A stretch of 64,000 nucleotides of DNA from Thermoleophilaceae bacterium (lineage in GTDB: Bacteria > Actinomycetota > Thermoleophilia > Solirubrobacterales > Thermoleophilaceae): positions 255,816 to 319,815 of the forward strand of contig JAUJOQ010000004.1 of NCBI GenBank assembly GCA_030447725.1, in the 5' to 3' direction. Of this stretch, positions 7,547-15,815 are shown one piece after another. The notes below the pieces were generated by a model that made no database searches, was not told the origin of the DNA, and was given only the letters and a program-made list of their open reading frames with translations. Every line of letters starts with the position of its first letter. Within the stretch, counting starts at the first letter, position 1. A program made the translations under genes and the position numbers.

Positions 7547-7972
7547 ATGGAAGCCGAGTACCAGGGCCAGACCGAAGCACAGGAGCACCATCGCACCAAC
7601 CTGATGGCGGTCTCCAACGAGATGGTGCGCCTCTACAAGGAGCAGTTCGGGCGCGGGCCGACGAAGGCCCGGGCCGGGTACGTCGGGCCGGACACCCTCG
7701 TCTCGACGCTGGAGCACAGCTTCACGCCGGCCGAGCGCAAGATGGCCGAGGCCGGTGAGCACCAGCGCCTACGGGAGCTGCGCCTCTACTTCCAGCACGC
7801 CGGCGAGAAGGAGTTCGTCGGCGCCGTCGAGCAGATCACCGGTCGCAGGGTACGGGCGTTTACATCCGGGACAGACAGGCACTCCGACGTGTCGACCGAG
7901 ACCTTCTACCTCGAGCGCGACGGCGCAGCCGGCGGCTCGCTCGTCGAGCGCGACGAAGAACTCGCCCTCTAG
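7547..7972 (+). CDS. DUF2294 domain-containing protein
   Basis: A 141-residue protein closely following the DUF2294 pattern: NEMVRLYKEQFGRGPTKARA near residue 28, GPDTLVSTLEHSFTPAERKM, GEHQRLRELRLYFQHAGEKE, and TGRRVRAFTSGTDRHSDVST at the end. DUF2294 proteins are small soluble proteins of unknown biochemical role, found in many Gram-positive and soil bacteria. The start ATG is supported by full-length agreement with the family. It lies just inside the degenerate tRNA-like repeat at 7998-8040. Confidence 0.85.
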   Translation: MEAEYQGQTEAQEHHRTNLMAVSNEMVRLYKEQFGRGPTKARAGYVGPDTLVSTLEHSFTPAERKMAEAGEHQRLRELRLYFQHAGEKEFVGAVEQITGRRVRAFTSGTDRHSDVSTETFYLERDGAAGGSLVERDEELAL

Positions 7973-7997
7973 CTCGGACGCGCCCTCTCTCGGGCGG

Positions 7998-8040
7998 ATG
8001 AAGAGCGAAGCGCTCCGACTGCTGAGCTAGGGAGCCGCCT
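7998..8040 (-). repeat. Degenerate third copy of the tRNA 5' half
   Basis: On the minus strand this reads GGCTCCCTAGCTCAG followed by CAGTCGGAGCGCTTCGCTC, aligning along its length with the tRNA-Met 5' half. The similarity continues past the 5' end (CCTCGCGAGC here, CCCGCGAGCC next to the copy at 6303). The anticodon stem no longer pairs and no T-arm follows. It marks the right end of a second accessory segment. Confidence 0.5.
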
Positions 8041-8101
8041 CGCGAGCATGGTTCGCGCCATCGGCGAACATGGGCCGGTGCAACCCGGTTCACGCACGCT
8101 G

Positions 8102-8965
8102 ATGGCGGTCCCCAACGTGAGTGAGGGCCGCGACGCGAGGACCCTCGAGGCGCTCCGCCACGCGTTCTCCCCGGCCCATGTGCTCGACCTGCATGCCGAC
8201 GCGGATCACGGCCGGTCGGTGTACACGCTCGCCGCGGAGCAGGGCGCCCTTTCCGACGGCCTCGTGTCGGGCGCGGCCGGCGCCCTGCGAGCCATCGACC
8301 TGCGCCGCCACGAGGGGCTGCACCCCTTCGTGGGAGCGCTCGACGTGATGCCGGTGGTGTACCTCGACGATTCGCGGCGCGGGCCGGCCTGTGCCGAGGC
8401 TGTCACCGCTGCCGCGCGCATCGGCGCCGAGCTCGAGCTGCCCGTGGTGCTCTACGGCGAGCTCGCCACGCGGCCCGAGCACCGCGAGCGCGCGTCGCTG
8501 CGCCGGGGAGGGGCCGCCGGACTCGCCGAGCGGATCGAGGCCGGGGAGGTGGCGCCGGACTTCGGCCCCCGCCGCGCGCATCCCTCCGCCGGCGTGGTGC
8601 TGGCCGCTGCGCGGGCGCCGCTGATCGCGTTCAACGTTGACCTGGTGAGCGACGATCCCGAGCTGGCCCGGCGCATCGCGGCGGAGATCCGTGAGTCCGG
8701 CGGCGGCCTGCCGGGAGTGCGTGCGATGGGGCTGTACCTGAGCGAGCGTGGGTGCGCCCAGGTCTCCACCAACGTCCACGATCACCTGGCCACCCCTCTG
8801 CGGGCCGTCGTGGAGGCGGTCCGCCTGCGGGCTGAGGTCGCCGAGGCCGAGCTCGTGGGGCTGGCACCGGAGGCAGCGCTGGAGGGCTTTCCCACCGACG
8901 TCAGCCTGCGCGGCTTCGCGCCCGAGCGGCACGTGATCGAGAACGCGTTACGCTCAGGCGGATGA
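8102..8965 (+). CDS. Glutamate formimidoyltransferase-like protein
   Basis: A 287-residue protein of the formiminotransferase N/C-domain family, which moves a formimino group between formiminoglutamate and tetrahydrofolate in histidine degradation. The family opening is MAVPNVSEGRDARTLEAL, followed by LDLHADADHGRSVYTL and the LRRHEGLHPFVGALDV region; the second domain includes FNVDLVSDDPELARRIAAEI and AQVSTNVHDH. Length equals the transferase part of the bifunctional enzyme, without the cyclodeaminase. I prefer ATG 8102 because the family starts there; ATG 8048 and GTG 8078 are in frame, but the first overlaps tRNA-like repeat DNA. No other histidine catabolic gene is nearby, so the true substrate is uncertain. 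Confidence 0.82.
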   Translation: MAVPNVSEGRDARTLEALRHAFSPAHVLDLHADADHGRSVYTLAAEQGALSDGLVSGAAGALRAIDLRRHEGLHPFVGALDVMPVVYLDDSRRGPACAEAVTAAARIGAELELPVVLYGELATRPEHRERASLRRGGAAGLAERIEAGEVAPDFGPRRAHPSAGVVLAAARAPLIAFNVDLVSDDPELARRIAAEIRESGGGLPGVRAMGLYLSERGCAQVSTNVHDHLATPLRAVVEAVRLRAEVAEAELVGLAPEAALEGFPTDVSLRGFAPERHVIENALRSGG

Positions 8966-8987
8966 CCGTCCCGAAGGCTCTCTAGGC

Positions 8988-9335
8988 ATGGCCCAGACCA
9001 AGAAGAAGCGCCGGCGCAAGCACCGCGGCACGCCCGCGGGGACGATCGAGCGCGCGGGCAGGACCGGCCAGCCCCGCACCCGCGAAGACGCCAAGAAGAT
9101 CGCTCGCGAACGCCGGGTGGCCCGAATCGATCGTGAGCCCACTTGGCGCGGGTCGATCAACCGGGCGGCGATCGCGGCGATCGTCTTCGGCGCCCTGATG
9201 ATTCTGATCTTCCAGAGGGCGCCCAGGGATGCCGCGGTGCTGGTGCTGTTCATGTTCCTGCTCTACATCCCGCTCGGGTACGTGACCGATCGGGCGATCT
9301 ACAACTTTCGCCGGCGCCGCCAGAGCCAGAGATAA
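8988..9335 (+). CDS. Small basic two-helix membrane protein
   Basis: 115 residues. The N-terminal 60 residues are very rich in Lys and Arg (TKKKRRRKHRGTPAG), followed by two predicted membrane helices (AAIAAIVFGALMILIF and AAVLVLFMFLLYIPLGYV) and a short basic tail. A positively charged cytoplasmic N terminus is likely. It sits 22 nt after the formiminotransferase-like gene and 5 nt before the MBL hydrolase, so all three are probably co-transcribed. No family name is known to me. Confidence 0.7.
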   Translation: MAQTKKKRRRKHRGTPAGTIERAGRTGQPRTREDAKKIARERRVARIDREPTWRGSINRAAIAAIVFGALMILIFQRAPRDAAVLVLFMFLLYIPLGYVTDRAIYNFRRRRQSQR

Positions 9336-9340
9336 CCCAC

Positions 9341-9979
9341 ATGGACGTGCGTGTGTTCACCGTCGGGATGGTGCAGGAGAACTGCTACCTGCTCCGCCGC
9401 GACGGCTCCGACCGGGCGGTCATCGTCGACCCCGGTGAGGAGGCCGCGCGACTACTGGGGGCAATCGACGAGCTGGGGGTTGAGCTTGACGCGATCCTGC
9501 TCACTCACACCCACTTCGATCACGTGGGCGCGGTTGCGCCGGTGGCGAAGGCGACGGGCGCCGAGGTGTGGGTGCCGGAGATGGAGAAGCCCGTGCTCTC
9601 GGACATCAACGCCTTCGTGCCGTGGCCGGAGTTCGGCCCATTCGAGAGCTGGGACGCCGAGCACACCGTCTCCGGCGGGGAGCGGCTGACACTGGGAGGC
9701 TTCGACATCGACGTCGTGTTCACGCCGGGCCACAGTCCCGGGCACGTGACGTATTCGATCCCCGACGAGAGCGCCATCCTCTCCGGCGACGTCCTGTTCC
9801 AGGGCTCGGTGGGACGTGTGGACCTGCCAGGTGGCGACTGGCCGACGCTGCTGGGCTCGATCCGGACGCTGCTGGACACGCTCCCGCCGGAGACGACCGT
9901 GTACCCCGGCCACATGGGCGTCACGACGCTCGGCGCCGAGCGAGCGAGCAATCCCTTCCTGGCCGAGCTGGCCCGGTAG
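9341..9979 (+). CDS. MBL-fold metallohydrolase (glyoxalase II-like)
   Basis: A 212-residue metallo-beta-lactamase fold enzyme. The zinc motif THTHFDHVGAV (about residues 54-64) supplies HxHxDH. Further ligands are in TPGHSPGHVTY, LSGDVLF and YPGHMG. Size and motif spacing match YcbL/GloB-like hydrolases that cleave thioesters or related bonds, but the substrate is not predictable. ATG 9341 gives the family start (MDVRVFTVGMVQENCYLL). It ends 2 nt before hisS, so it is probably transcribed with the tRNA synthetases. Confidence 0.87.
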   Translation: MDVRVFTVGMVQENCYLLRRDGSDRAVIVDPGEEAARLLGAIDELGVELDAILLTHTHFDHVGAVAPVAKATGAEVWVPEMEKPVLSDINAFVPWPEFGPFESWDAEHTVSGGERLTLGGFDIDVVFTPGHSPGHVTYSIPDESAILSGDVLFQGSVGRVDLPGGDWPTLLGSIRTLLDTLPPETTVYPGHMGVTTLGAERASNPFLAELAR

Positions 9980-9981
9980 GG

Positions 9982-11226
9982 ATGGCTCCCGCCAAGCTGC
10001 AGGCCCCGAAGGGGACCTTCGACATCCTGCCGCCCGACGGCCGCCGCCGTGACGCCCTGCGCGCCGTGGCGGACGACCTGCTCGGGCGCGCGGGCTACGA
10101 CGCCTTCGAGTCCCCGATCATCGAGGACACGGACCTCTTCGCCCGTGGGGTGGGCACCTCGACGGACATCGTGCAGAAGGAGATGTTCACCTTCGAGGAC
10201 AAGGGAGGCCGGTCGCTGACGCTGCGGCCCGAGGGTACTGCGGGGGCCTGCCGCGCCTACGTGGAGCACGGCATGCACAAACGCCCGCAGCCGGTCAAGC
10301 TGCGCTACTGGGGCCCTTTCTTTCGTCACGAGGCGCCGCAGGCCGGCCGCTTTCGCCAGTTCGCGCAGATCGGCGCCGAGGCCCTGGGGTCGGATGACCC
10401 CTCGCTGGACGCGGAGCTGATCCTCCTGCTCGGAGACCTGCTCCAGCGCTCGGGGGTGCAGAGCCGCCTGCGGCTGTCGAGCCTCGGCAACGCCGGCACC
10501 CGCGCAGCCTACGGCGAGCAGCTGCGCGCCCACCTCCGCGATCGCGAGTCCGAGCTGTCGGAGGAGGTACGCGGGCGCATCGACGCCAACCCGCTGCGCG
10601 CCTTCGACTCCGACCACGAGGGCACCCGAGCGGTGATGGCCGATGCGCCGCGGCTGATCGATGGCCTCGATCGCGAGGATGCCGAGCACTTCGCCGAAGT
10701 GCGGGCCATGCTCGACGATGCCGCGGTGTCCTACGACCTCGATCCCACCCTGGTCAGGGGCCTCGACTACTACACGCGCACCGTGTTCGAGTTCGAGAGC
10801 CGTTCTCTGGGAGCGCAAAGCGGCGTGGGAGGCGGCGGACGATACGACGGCCTGGTGGAGCGGCTCGGCGGCCCGGCGACGCCTGGGGTGGGCTGGGCGG
10901 CCGGCGTGGAGCGGATCGTGCTGGCCGGCGACACCGCCTCCGAACACGAGTCGCCGGTCTACGTGGCGATCGCCACCGAGCAGCATCGCCGGGCCGCCTT
11001 CGCCCTCGCGCGTGAGCTGAGGGGGATGGGGGTCGCCGCCCAGGTCGAGCAGGCCGGCCGTTCGATGAAGGGCCAGATGAAGCACGCGGGCCGCCTGGAT
11101 GCGTCCGCGGTGGTGATCGTGGGCGACGAGATCGAGGTCAAGGACATGAGCACGGGCGAGCAGGTGTCGGTGGCGGACGCTGGTGAGGCGGTCGCCGTCG
11201 TGGCCGGGGGTGCGATGTCCGGATGA
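9982..11226 (+). CDS. hisS: Histidyl-tRNA synthetase
   Basis: A class II aminoacyl-tRNA synthetase of 414 residues that charges tRNA-His. It begins with the typical KLQAPKGTFDILPPD. Motif 2 is present (YWGPFFRHEAPQAGRFRQF), as are the histidine-specific LVRGLDYYTRTVFE region and motif 3 (GVGWAAGVERIVL). The C-terminal anticodon-binding domain covers about residues 325-414. It overlaps aspS by 4 nt (ATGA), a hisS-aspS pair common in bacteria. Confidence 0.97.
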   Translation: MAPAKLQAPKGTFDILPPDGRRRDALRAVADDLLGRAGYDAFESPIIEDTDLFARGVGTSTDIVQKEMFTFEDKGGRSLTLRPEGTAGACRAYVEHGMHKRPQPVKLRYWGPFFRHEAPQAGRFRQFAQIGAEALGSDDPSLDAELILLLGDLLQRSGVQSRLRLSSLGNAGTRAAYGEQLRAHLRDRESELSEEVRGRIDANPLRAFDSDHEGTRAVMADAPRLIDGLDREDAEHFAEVRAMLDDAAVSYDLDPTLVRGLDYYTRTVFEFESRSLGAQSGVGGGGRYDGLVERLGGPATPGVGWAAGVERIVLAGDTASEHESPVYVAIATEQHRRAAFALARELRGMGVAAQVEQAGRSMKGQMKHAGRLDASAVVIVGDEIEVKDMSTGEQVSVADAGEAVAVVAGGAMSG

Positions 11227-12962
11227 CCGACACCTTCGACAACCGCTTCCGCAGCGCGTGGGCGGGCGAGGTCCGCCCTGAGCAAGCCGGTGAGGACCTG
11301 AGGGTCGCCGGCTGGGTGCACCGCCGGCGCGACCACGGCGGCCTGATCTTCATCGACCTGCGTGACCGCGAAGGCATTCTGCAGCTTGTGGTTCACCCAG
11401 AGCATGCCTCGACGGCGCACGAGGCGGCGAAGGCGCTGCGGGCCGAGGACGTGATCAGCGTCTCCGGCAAGCTGGTGGAGCGCGAGGAGGGCACCGTCAA
11501 CCCGGATCTGCCCACCGGCGAGGTCGAGCTCGAGGTGGCCTCATTCGACCTGCTCGCCGACGCGCAGACGCCGCCGTTTCAGGTCGACGAGGACGAGCCG
11601 GTGAGCGAGGAGCTGCGGCTGCGCTACCGCTACCTCGACCTGCGCAAGCCGCGGATGGCCGAGGCGATCGTGCTGCGCCACCGCGTGACCTCGACGATCC
11701 GACGCTACTTCGAGAAGGCCGGCTTCCTCGAGGTGGAGACGCCGATGCTCACCCGCTCCACCCCGGAGGGAGCGCGGGACTACCTCGTGCCAAACCGCCG
11801 CCAGCCGGGCACCTGGTACGCGCTGCCCCAGTCGCCCCAGCTCTTCAAGCAGCTGCTGATGATGGGCGGCCTGGAGCGCTACTTCCAGATCGTGCGCTGC
11901 TTTCGCGACGAGGACTTCCGCGCCGACCGCCAGCCGGAGTTCACGCAGCTGGATGTGGAGATGTCCTTCGTGGAGGAGGACGACGTGATGGCCGTTTGCG
12001 ACGCTCTGATGCCCGAGGTGCTGGCCCTGGGGGGCATCGAGCTCGGAGGCCCGATCGAGCGAATCCCATACGACGAGGCGCTGCTGCGCTACGGCACCGA
12101 CCGTCCCGACCGCCGGATAGCGATCGAGATCGAAGACCTCGGGCAGGTGTTCGCGTCATCGACGTTCAAGGTGTTCTCCGCCGCGCTCGAGGGCGGCGGC
12201 GTCGTGCGCGGGATGAGTGCGACCGGCGAGTTCCCGCGCAGCCGGTTCGACGCGCTCACCGAGAAGGCGCAGTCAATCGGCGCCAAGGGCTTGGTCTGGG
12301 GCGTGGTGGAGGCGGACGGCTGGCGCTCCCCGGTGGCCAAGTTTCTCTCGGAGGAGGAGATCGCGGGCCTGATAGCGGCCACCGGCGCCGAGGTGGGCGA
12401 CGCGATCCTCGTGGTTGCCGACGAGCCCGCCACCGCCGCGCGGGTGCTCGGCGAGCTGCGCCTCGACGTCGGCGTGCCGCGCGAGGGCCATGACCTGCTG
12501 TGGGTCACAGACTTCCCGATGTTCGACTGGAACTCCGACGAGCGCCGCTACGACGCCCTCCACCATCCCTTCACCGCGCCGAGCGGGGACCTCGACGCCG
12601 ACCCCGGCGCGTGGAGGAGCCGCGCCTACGACCTGGTGTGGAACGGCACCGAGCTCGGCGGGGGGTCCATCCGCATAAACACGCCCGACGTGCAGTCCAA
12701 GGTCTTCGCCGCACTCGGGATGTCGGAGGAGCAGGCCCGCGAGCAGTTCGGCTTCCTGCTCGAGGCGCTGACCTACGGCACGCCCCCGCACGGGGGCATC
12801 GCCTTCGGCATCGACCGGATGGTGGCGCTGCTCGGTGGGCGCTCCTCCATCCGTGACGTGATCGCCTTCCCGAAGGCCGCCAGCGGAGCCGATCCGCTCA
12901 CCGGCGCCCCAGCCGGGGTGGACGATCGCCAGCTGCGCGAGCTGGGCCTGCGATATGCCTGA
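11223..12962 (+). CDS. aspS: Aspartyl-tRNA synthetase
   Basis: 579 residues, class II, bacterial type. The N-terminal OB-fold binds the anticodon (AGWVHRRRDHGGLIFIDLRD). Motif 2 lies in FRDEDFRADRQPEFTQLDVE and motif 3 in GIAFGIDRMVALLGG. The inserted GAD domain of about 120 residues lies between motifs 2 and 3 (AKGLVWGVVEADGW). It aminoacylates tRNA-Asp; whether it also acts on tRNA-Asn cannot be decided from sequence alone. It starts inside the hisS stop and is followed by 258 bases in which no gene can be supported. Confidence 0.97.
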   Translation: MTDTFDNRFRSAWAGEVRPEQAGEDLRVAGWVHRRRDHGGLIFIDLRDREGILQLVVHPEHASTAHEAAKALRAEDVISVSGKLVEREEGTVNPDLPTGEVELEVASFDLLADAQTPPFQVDEDEPVSEELRLRYRYLDLRKPRMAEAIVLRHRVTSTIRRYFEKAGFLEVETPMLTRSTPEGARDYLVPNRRQPGTWYALPQSPQLFKQLLMMGGLERYFQIVRCFRDEDFRADRQPEFTQLDVEMSFVEEDDVMAVCDALMPEVLALGGIELGGPIERIPYDEALLRYGTDRPDRRIAIEIEDLGQVFASSTFKVFSAALEGGGVVRGMSATGEFPRSRFDALTEKAQSIGAKGLVWGVVEADGWRSPVAKFLSEEEIAGLIAATGAEVGDAILVVADEPATAARVLGELRLDVGVPREGHDLLWVTDFPMFDWNSDERRYDALHHPFTAPSGDLDADPGAWRSRAYDLVWNGTELGGGSIRINTPDVQSKVFAALGMSEEQAREQFGFLLEALTYGTPPHGGIAFGIDRMVALLGGRSSIRDVIAFPKAASGADPLTGAPAGVDDRQLRELGLRYA

Positions 12963-13220
12963 CACGGGGCGCCGGCGCTGCTAGCGTCCCGTCTGGCTCG
13001 AACTTGTACGCCAGCCGGCTCATCTATGTTGAGCCAACACCACTGGAGTGGGAGTCCGACTCGGGGCGTTTCCAGGCTTTCGCAGTCAGGGCCGCGCCGG
13101 AGGACACCCAAGCTTGCCAACGCAGGCCCAACTCCCGAGGCGGCAGCGGCAGGTTGGGGCCATCCAGAAGCTCCAGATCATCGGCGGGCCTTTCGGCGGG
13201 CAGCACTTATCCTCAGGCCG

Positions 13221-14675
13221 ATGGCTGATTCCCTGCGCGACCACCTCGAAAGTCCGCGCGGCCGGGGCGTGTTGGCGTGCGCCCCCCACACCGGCGCAGC
13301 AGGAGGCGCCCCTTGCGGCGACATCGTGCGGATCTCGGTACGCGTGGAGGGCGACCGGGTCGTGGAGGCCGGCTTCGAGGCCGGCGGCTGTGCGGCGGCG
13401 CGCGCGGCCGGCAGCGCTACGGTCGAGATGGTGGAGGGCGCGCCGCTGCTGGACGCCGCGTCGGTGACCCCCGCGGCGATCGCGTCAGAGCTCGGCGGAC
13501 TCTCCCCTGTGGCGGCTCACGCCGCCGACCTGGCGGCCGACGCCCTGCACCGGGCCCTCGGGCTGGCCGCGCGCGACGGCGCCGCATCTATAACGCCCGA
13601 CCCCGGCCGTACCCTGGTCGCGATGAGCGGAGGGGTCGACAGCGCCGCCGCCGCCCAGCTGGCGCTGGAGGCAGGCGAGCAGGTGCTGGCGGTGACGCTG
13701 GAGCTGTGGTCGGACCCCGGCACCGACGGGGAGCGCAGCTGCTGCTCGCCGCAGGCGGTCACGGGCGCCCGGGCGCTGGCGCATGGCATGGGCATCCCCC
13801 ACCTCACGCTCGACCTCCGCGACCAGTTCCGGACCGCGGTGGTCGACGACTTCCTGGCCGGCTACGCGGCGGGTGGCACCCCGAACCCCTGCGTGCGCTG
13901 CAATGGCCTGGTGCGCTTCGACTTCATGCTGGCACTGGCGCGACGGCTGGGCGCGGCACGCCTGGTCACCGGCCACTACGCCCGGATAGCCGGTGACGCC
14001 GAGGGGCTGCTGGTGCAGGCCGGCGTCGATCCCGTCAAGGACCAGAGCTACGTGCTGGCCCGGCTCACCGGCTCAGAGCTCGAGCGTCTGCGCTTCCCCC
14101 TCGGCGAGCTGGAAAAGCGGCGGGTGCGCGAGCTGGCGCGGCAGGCGGGGCTGCCAGTGGCCGAGAAGCGCGAGAGCCAGGACCTCTGCTTTCTCGCGGG
14201 TACGGGTACGCGCGACTTCATGCGCCGCCACGGTGGGGGGACGGTTGGCGCCGCGGCGGTGAGTGGCGACATCGTCGATCGCGACGGCCGCGTGCTCGGA
14301 CGCCACGGCGGGCATCAGGGCTTCACCGTCGGGCAGCGGCGGGGGATCGGCGTCTCCGCCCGCGAGCCTCTCTACGTGCTGTCCAAGGACGCGCGGCGCA
14401 ACCGCGTGGTGGTGGGGCCGCGCGCGGCCCTTGCCACGCGCAGGGTCGGTCTGGGGCCGGTGCGGCTGCACCGGCGCGGGGCGGCGGTCCAAGCCGTACG
14501 CGTGCGCTATGGCGCACCGTCGATGTCGTGCGCCGCCGCCGATGTCCGCGCGGGCGGGCATGCGAGCCTCGAGCTCGAGCTGGACCGCGAGGTGCGGGGT
14601 GCGGCGCCCGGCCAGACGGCGTGCCTGATGCGCGGCGACCTCGTGGTGGGCTGGGGGACGATCGCCGGTGGCTGA
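13221..14675 (+). CDS. mnmA: IscU/NifU-like domain fused to tRNA 2-thiouridylase MnmA
   Basis: A 484-residue fusion. Residues 1 to about 125 resemble the IscU/NifU N-terminal scaffold (HLESPRGRGVLACAPHTG, then APCGDIVRISVRVEGD and GGCAAARAAGS). Two of the usual three cluster cysteines are visible; the third near the domain end is not. From about residue 135 the protein is MnmA, which places sulfur on U34 of tRNA wobble positions: P-loop MSGGVDSAAAA, first catalytic Cys in GTPNPCVRCNG, second in SQDLCFLAG, and the C-terminal beta-barrel. Standard MnmA is about 360 residues, so the extra length is the fused domain. ATG 13221 opens exactly at the scaffold domain. The fused part may hand over or gate sulfur. 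Confidence 0.9.
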   Translation: MADSLRDHLESPRGRGVLACAPHTGAAGGAPCGDIVRISVRVEGDRVVEAGFEAGGCAAARAAGSATVEMVEGAPLLDAASVTPAAIASELGGLSPVAAHAADLAADALHRALGLAARDGAASITPDPGRTLVAMSGGVDSAAAAQLALEAGEQVLAVTLELWSDPGTDGERSCCSPQAVTGARALAHGMGIPHLTLDLRDQFRTAVVDDFLAGYAAGGTPNPCVRCNGLVRFDFMLALARRLGAARLVTGHYARIAGDAEGLLVQAGVDPVKDQSYVLARLTGSELERLRFPLGELEKRRVRELARQAGLPVAEKRESQDLCFLAGTGTRDFMRRHGGGTVGAAAVSGDIVDRDGRVLGRHGGHQGFTVGQRRGIGVSAREPLYVLSKDARRNRVVVGPRAALATRRVGLGPVRLHRRGAAVQAVRVRYGAPSMSCAAADVRAGGHASLELELDREVRGAAPGQTACLMRGDLVVGWGTIAGG

Positions 14676-15057
14676 TCGGATCGTCATCGAGGCTCCGTTG
14701 GACGAGACCTATGGGCCCGTCGTCCGTCTGATCGTCAGCGGCATCGCAGAACGCGCGAACTTCGGCTTCGAGGCGATGGACGATCTGCAGCTGGCCATCG
14801 AGCGGCTCCTGGCCGAGGCGGGCTCCGACGGCCGTGTGACCATGAGCTTCGAGCTTGTCCAGGGCCGCATCCGGACCAGGATCGGTCCGCTGCCGGAGAC
14901 CGGGCTTGCCGACGCGCTGCAGGATACGGACGTCACACCGGGCCGATTGTCGCTCCGCCAGATCCTGGACACCGTGGTGGACTCCTTCGGAGTCGACGCC
15001 GCGATCGACGGCGCGATCGTCGTGCGGCTCGAGAAACTGGTGGCGGCCGCGCCGTGA
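14668..15057 (+). CDS. RsbW-like anti-sigma factor (HATPase)
   Basis: 129 residues starting at GTG 14668, overlapping mnmA by 8 nt. It has the small GHKL-type layout of SpoIIAB/RsbW: a beta strand with DETYGPVVRLIVSGIAERA, the N-box helix FGFEAMDDLQLAIERLLAEA, and a degenerate C-terminal half. The glycine-rich ATP lid is hard to see, so kinase activity is doubtful and it may act only by binding. It ends inside the start of the sigma gene, a classic anti-sigma/sigma arrangement. The STAS proteins at 1439 and 6990 are possible antagonists. Confidence 0.75.
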   Translation: MADRIVIEAPLDETYGPVVRLIVSGIAERANFGFEAMDDLQLAIERLLAEAGSDGRVTMSFELVQGRIRTRIGPLPETGLADALQDTDVTPGRLSLRQILDTVVDSFGVDAAIDGAIVVRLEKLVAAAP

Positions 15058-15815
15058 GACACGCCGGCGACGACGCGAAGGCACGCGCCCGCGTCGAGGA
15101 TCGTGAGCTGTTGCGCCTCTGCCGCGAGGAGGGCGACAGCAAGGCCCGCGAGCAGCTCGTGCAGCGCCATCTGCCGCTGGTGCGCTCCCTGGCGCGGCGC
15201 TACGCCGGCAGGGGCGAGCCGCTCGAGGACATCGAGCAGGTCGGGGCGATTGGACTGCTGAAGGCGATCGACCGCTTCGAGCTCGAGCGCGACGTGTCCT
15301 TGACCACCTATGCCACCCCCAACGTGGTGGGTGAGATAAAGCGCCACTTTCGCGACAAGGGATGGGCGATCAGGGTGCCGCGGGCCCTGCAGGAGCTGCA
15401 CGCCAAGATGTCTCCCACGATTGAGCGGCTGACCTCCAAGCTGGGCCGCTCGCCGAGCGTTGGAGAGATCGCGACCGCGCTTGGGGCAACGCCGGAGGAG
15501 GTGCTCGAGGCGTTGGAGGTCGGCTCGGCCTACACCACCCTCTCGCTGTCGGCATCGCCTCAGGGCGCAGAGGGGGACTCCGATCCGCTGGACGCGATCG
15601 GAGAGGAGGACGTCGGCTTCGAGCGGTCCGAGGACAGGGTCTCGCTGGCGCCGGCACTCGGCATCCTTCCTCCCCGGGAGCGCGAGATCCTGCGCATGCG
15701 CTTCGAGGATGGACTGCCCCAGACCCAGATCGCCGACCGGGTCGGCCTCTCCCAGATGCACGTCTCACGCCTGATCCGGAAGTCGCTGGCCGTGATGCGC
15801 GACGAACTGCAGTGA
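15054..15815 (+). CDS. SigB/SigF/SigG-type RNA polymerase sigma factor
   Basis: A 253-residue group 3 sigma factor. Region 2 (LVQRHLPLVRSLARRYAGRG, EDIEQVGAIGLLKAIDRFEL, TTYATPNVVGEIKRHFRDKG) binds core and the -10 element. Region 3 covers RVPRALQELHAKMSPTIERL. Region 4 (REREILRMRFEDGLPQTQIA, DRVGLSQMHVSRLIRKSL) reads the -35. Such factors drive general stress or developmental regulons and are held by RsbW-type partners, here encoded immediately upstream with a 4-nt overlap. GTG 15054 is the start. Confidence 0.92.
   Translation: MRHAGDDAKARARVEDRELLRLCREEGDSKAREQLVQRHLPLVRSLARRYAGRGEPLEDIEQVGAIGLLKAIDRFELERDVSLTTYATPNVVGEIKRHFRDKGWAIRVPRALQELHAKMSPTIERLTSKLGRSPSVGEIATALGATPEEVLEALEVGSAYTTLSLSASPQGAEGDSDPLDAIGEEDVGFERSEDRVSLAPALGILPPREREILRMRFEDGLPQTQIADRVGLSQMHVSRLIRKSLAVMRDELQ

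Noticed and set aside
7998..8070. Possible second complete tRNA gene (CTT anticodon) on the minus strand
   Set aside because: The 5' half aligns with tRNA-Met, but the anticodon stem does not pair and no T-arm or 3' acceptor strand follows.
12963..13220. A leader gene or riboswitch between aspS and mnmA
   Set aside because: No conserved RNA motif, ribosome site or protein-like reading frame could be supported in these 258 bases.
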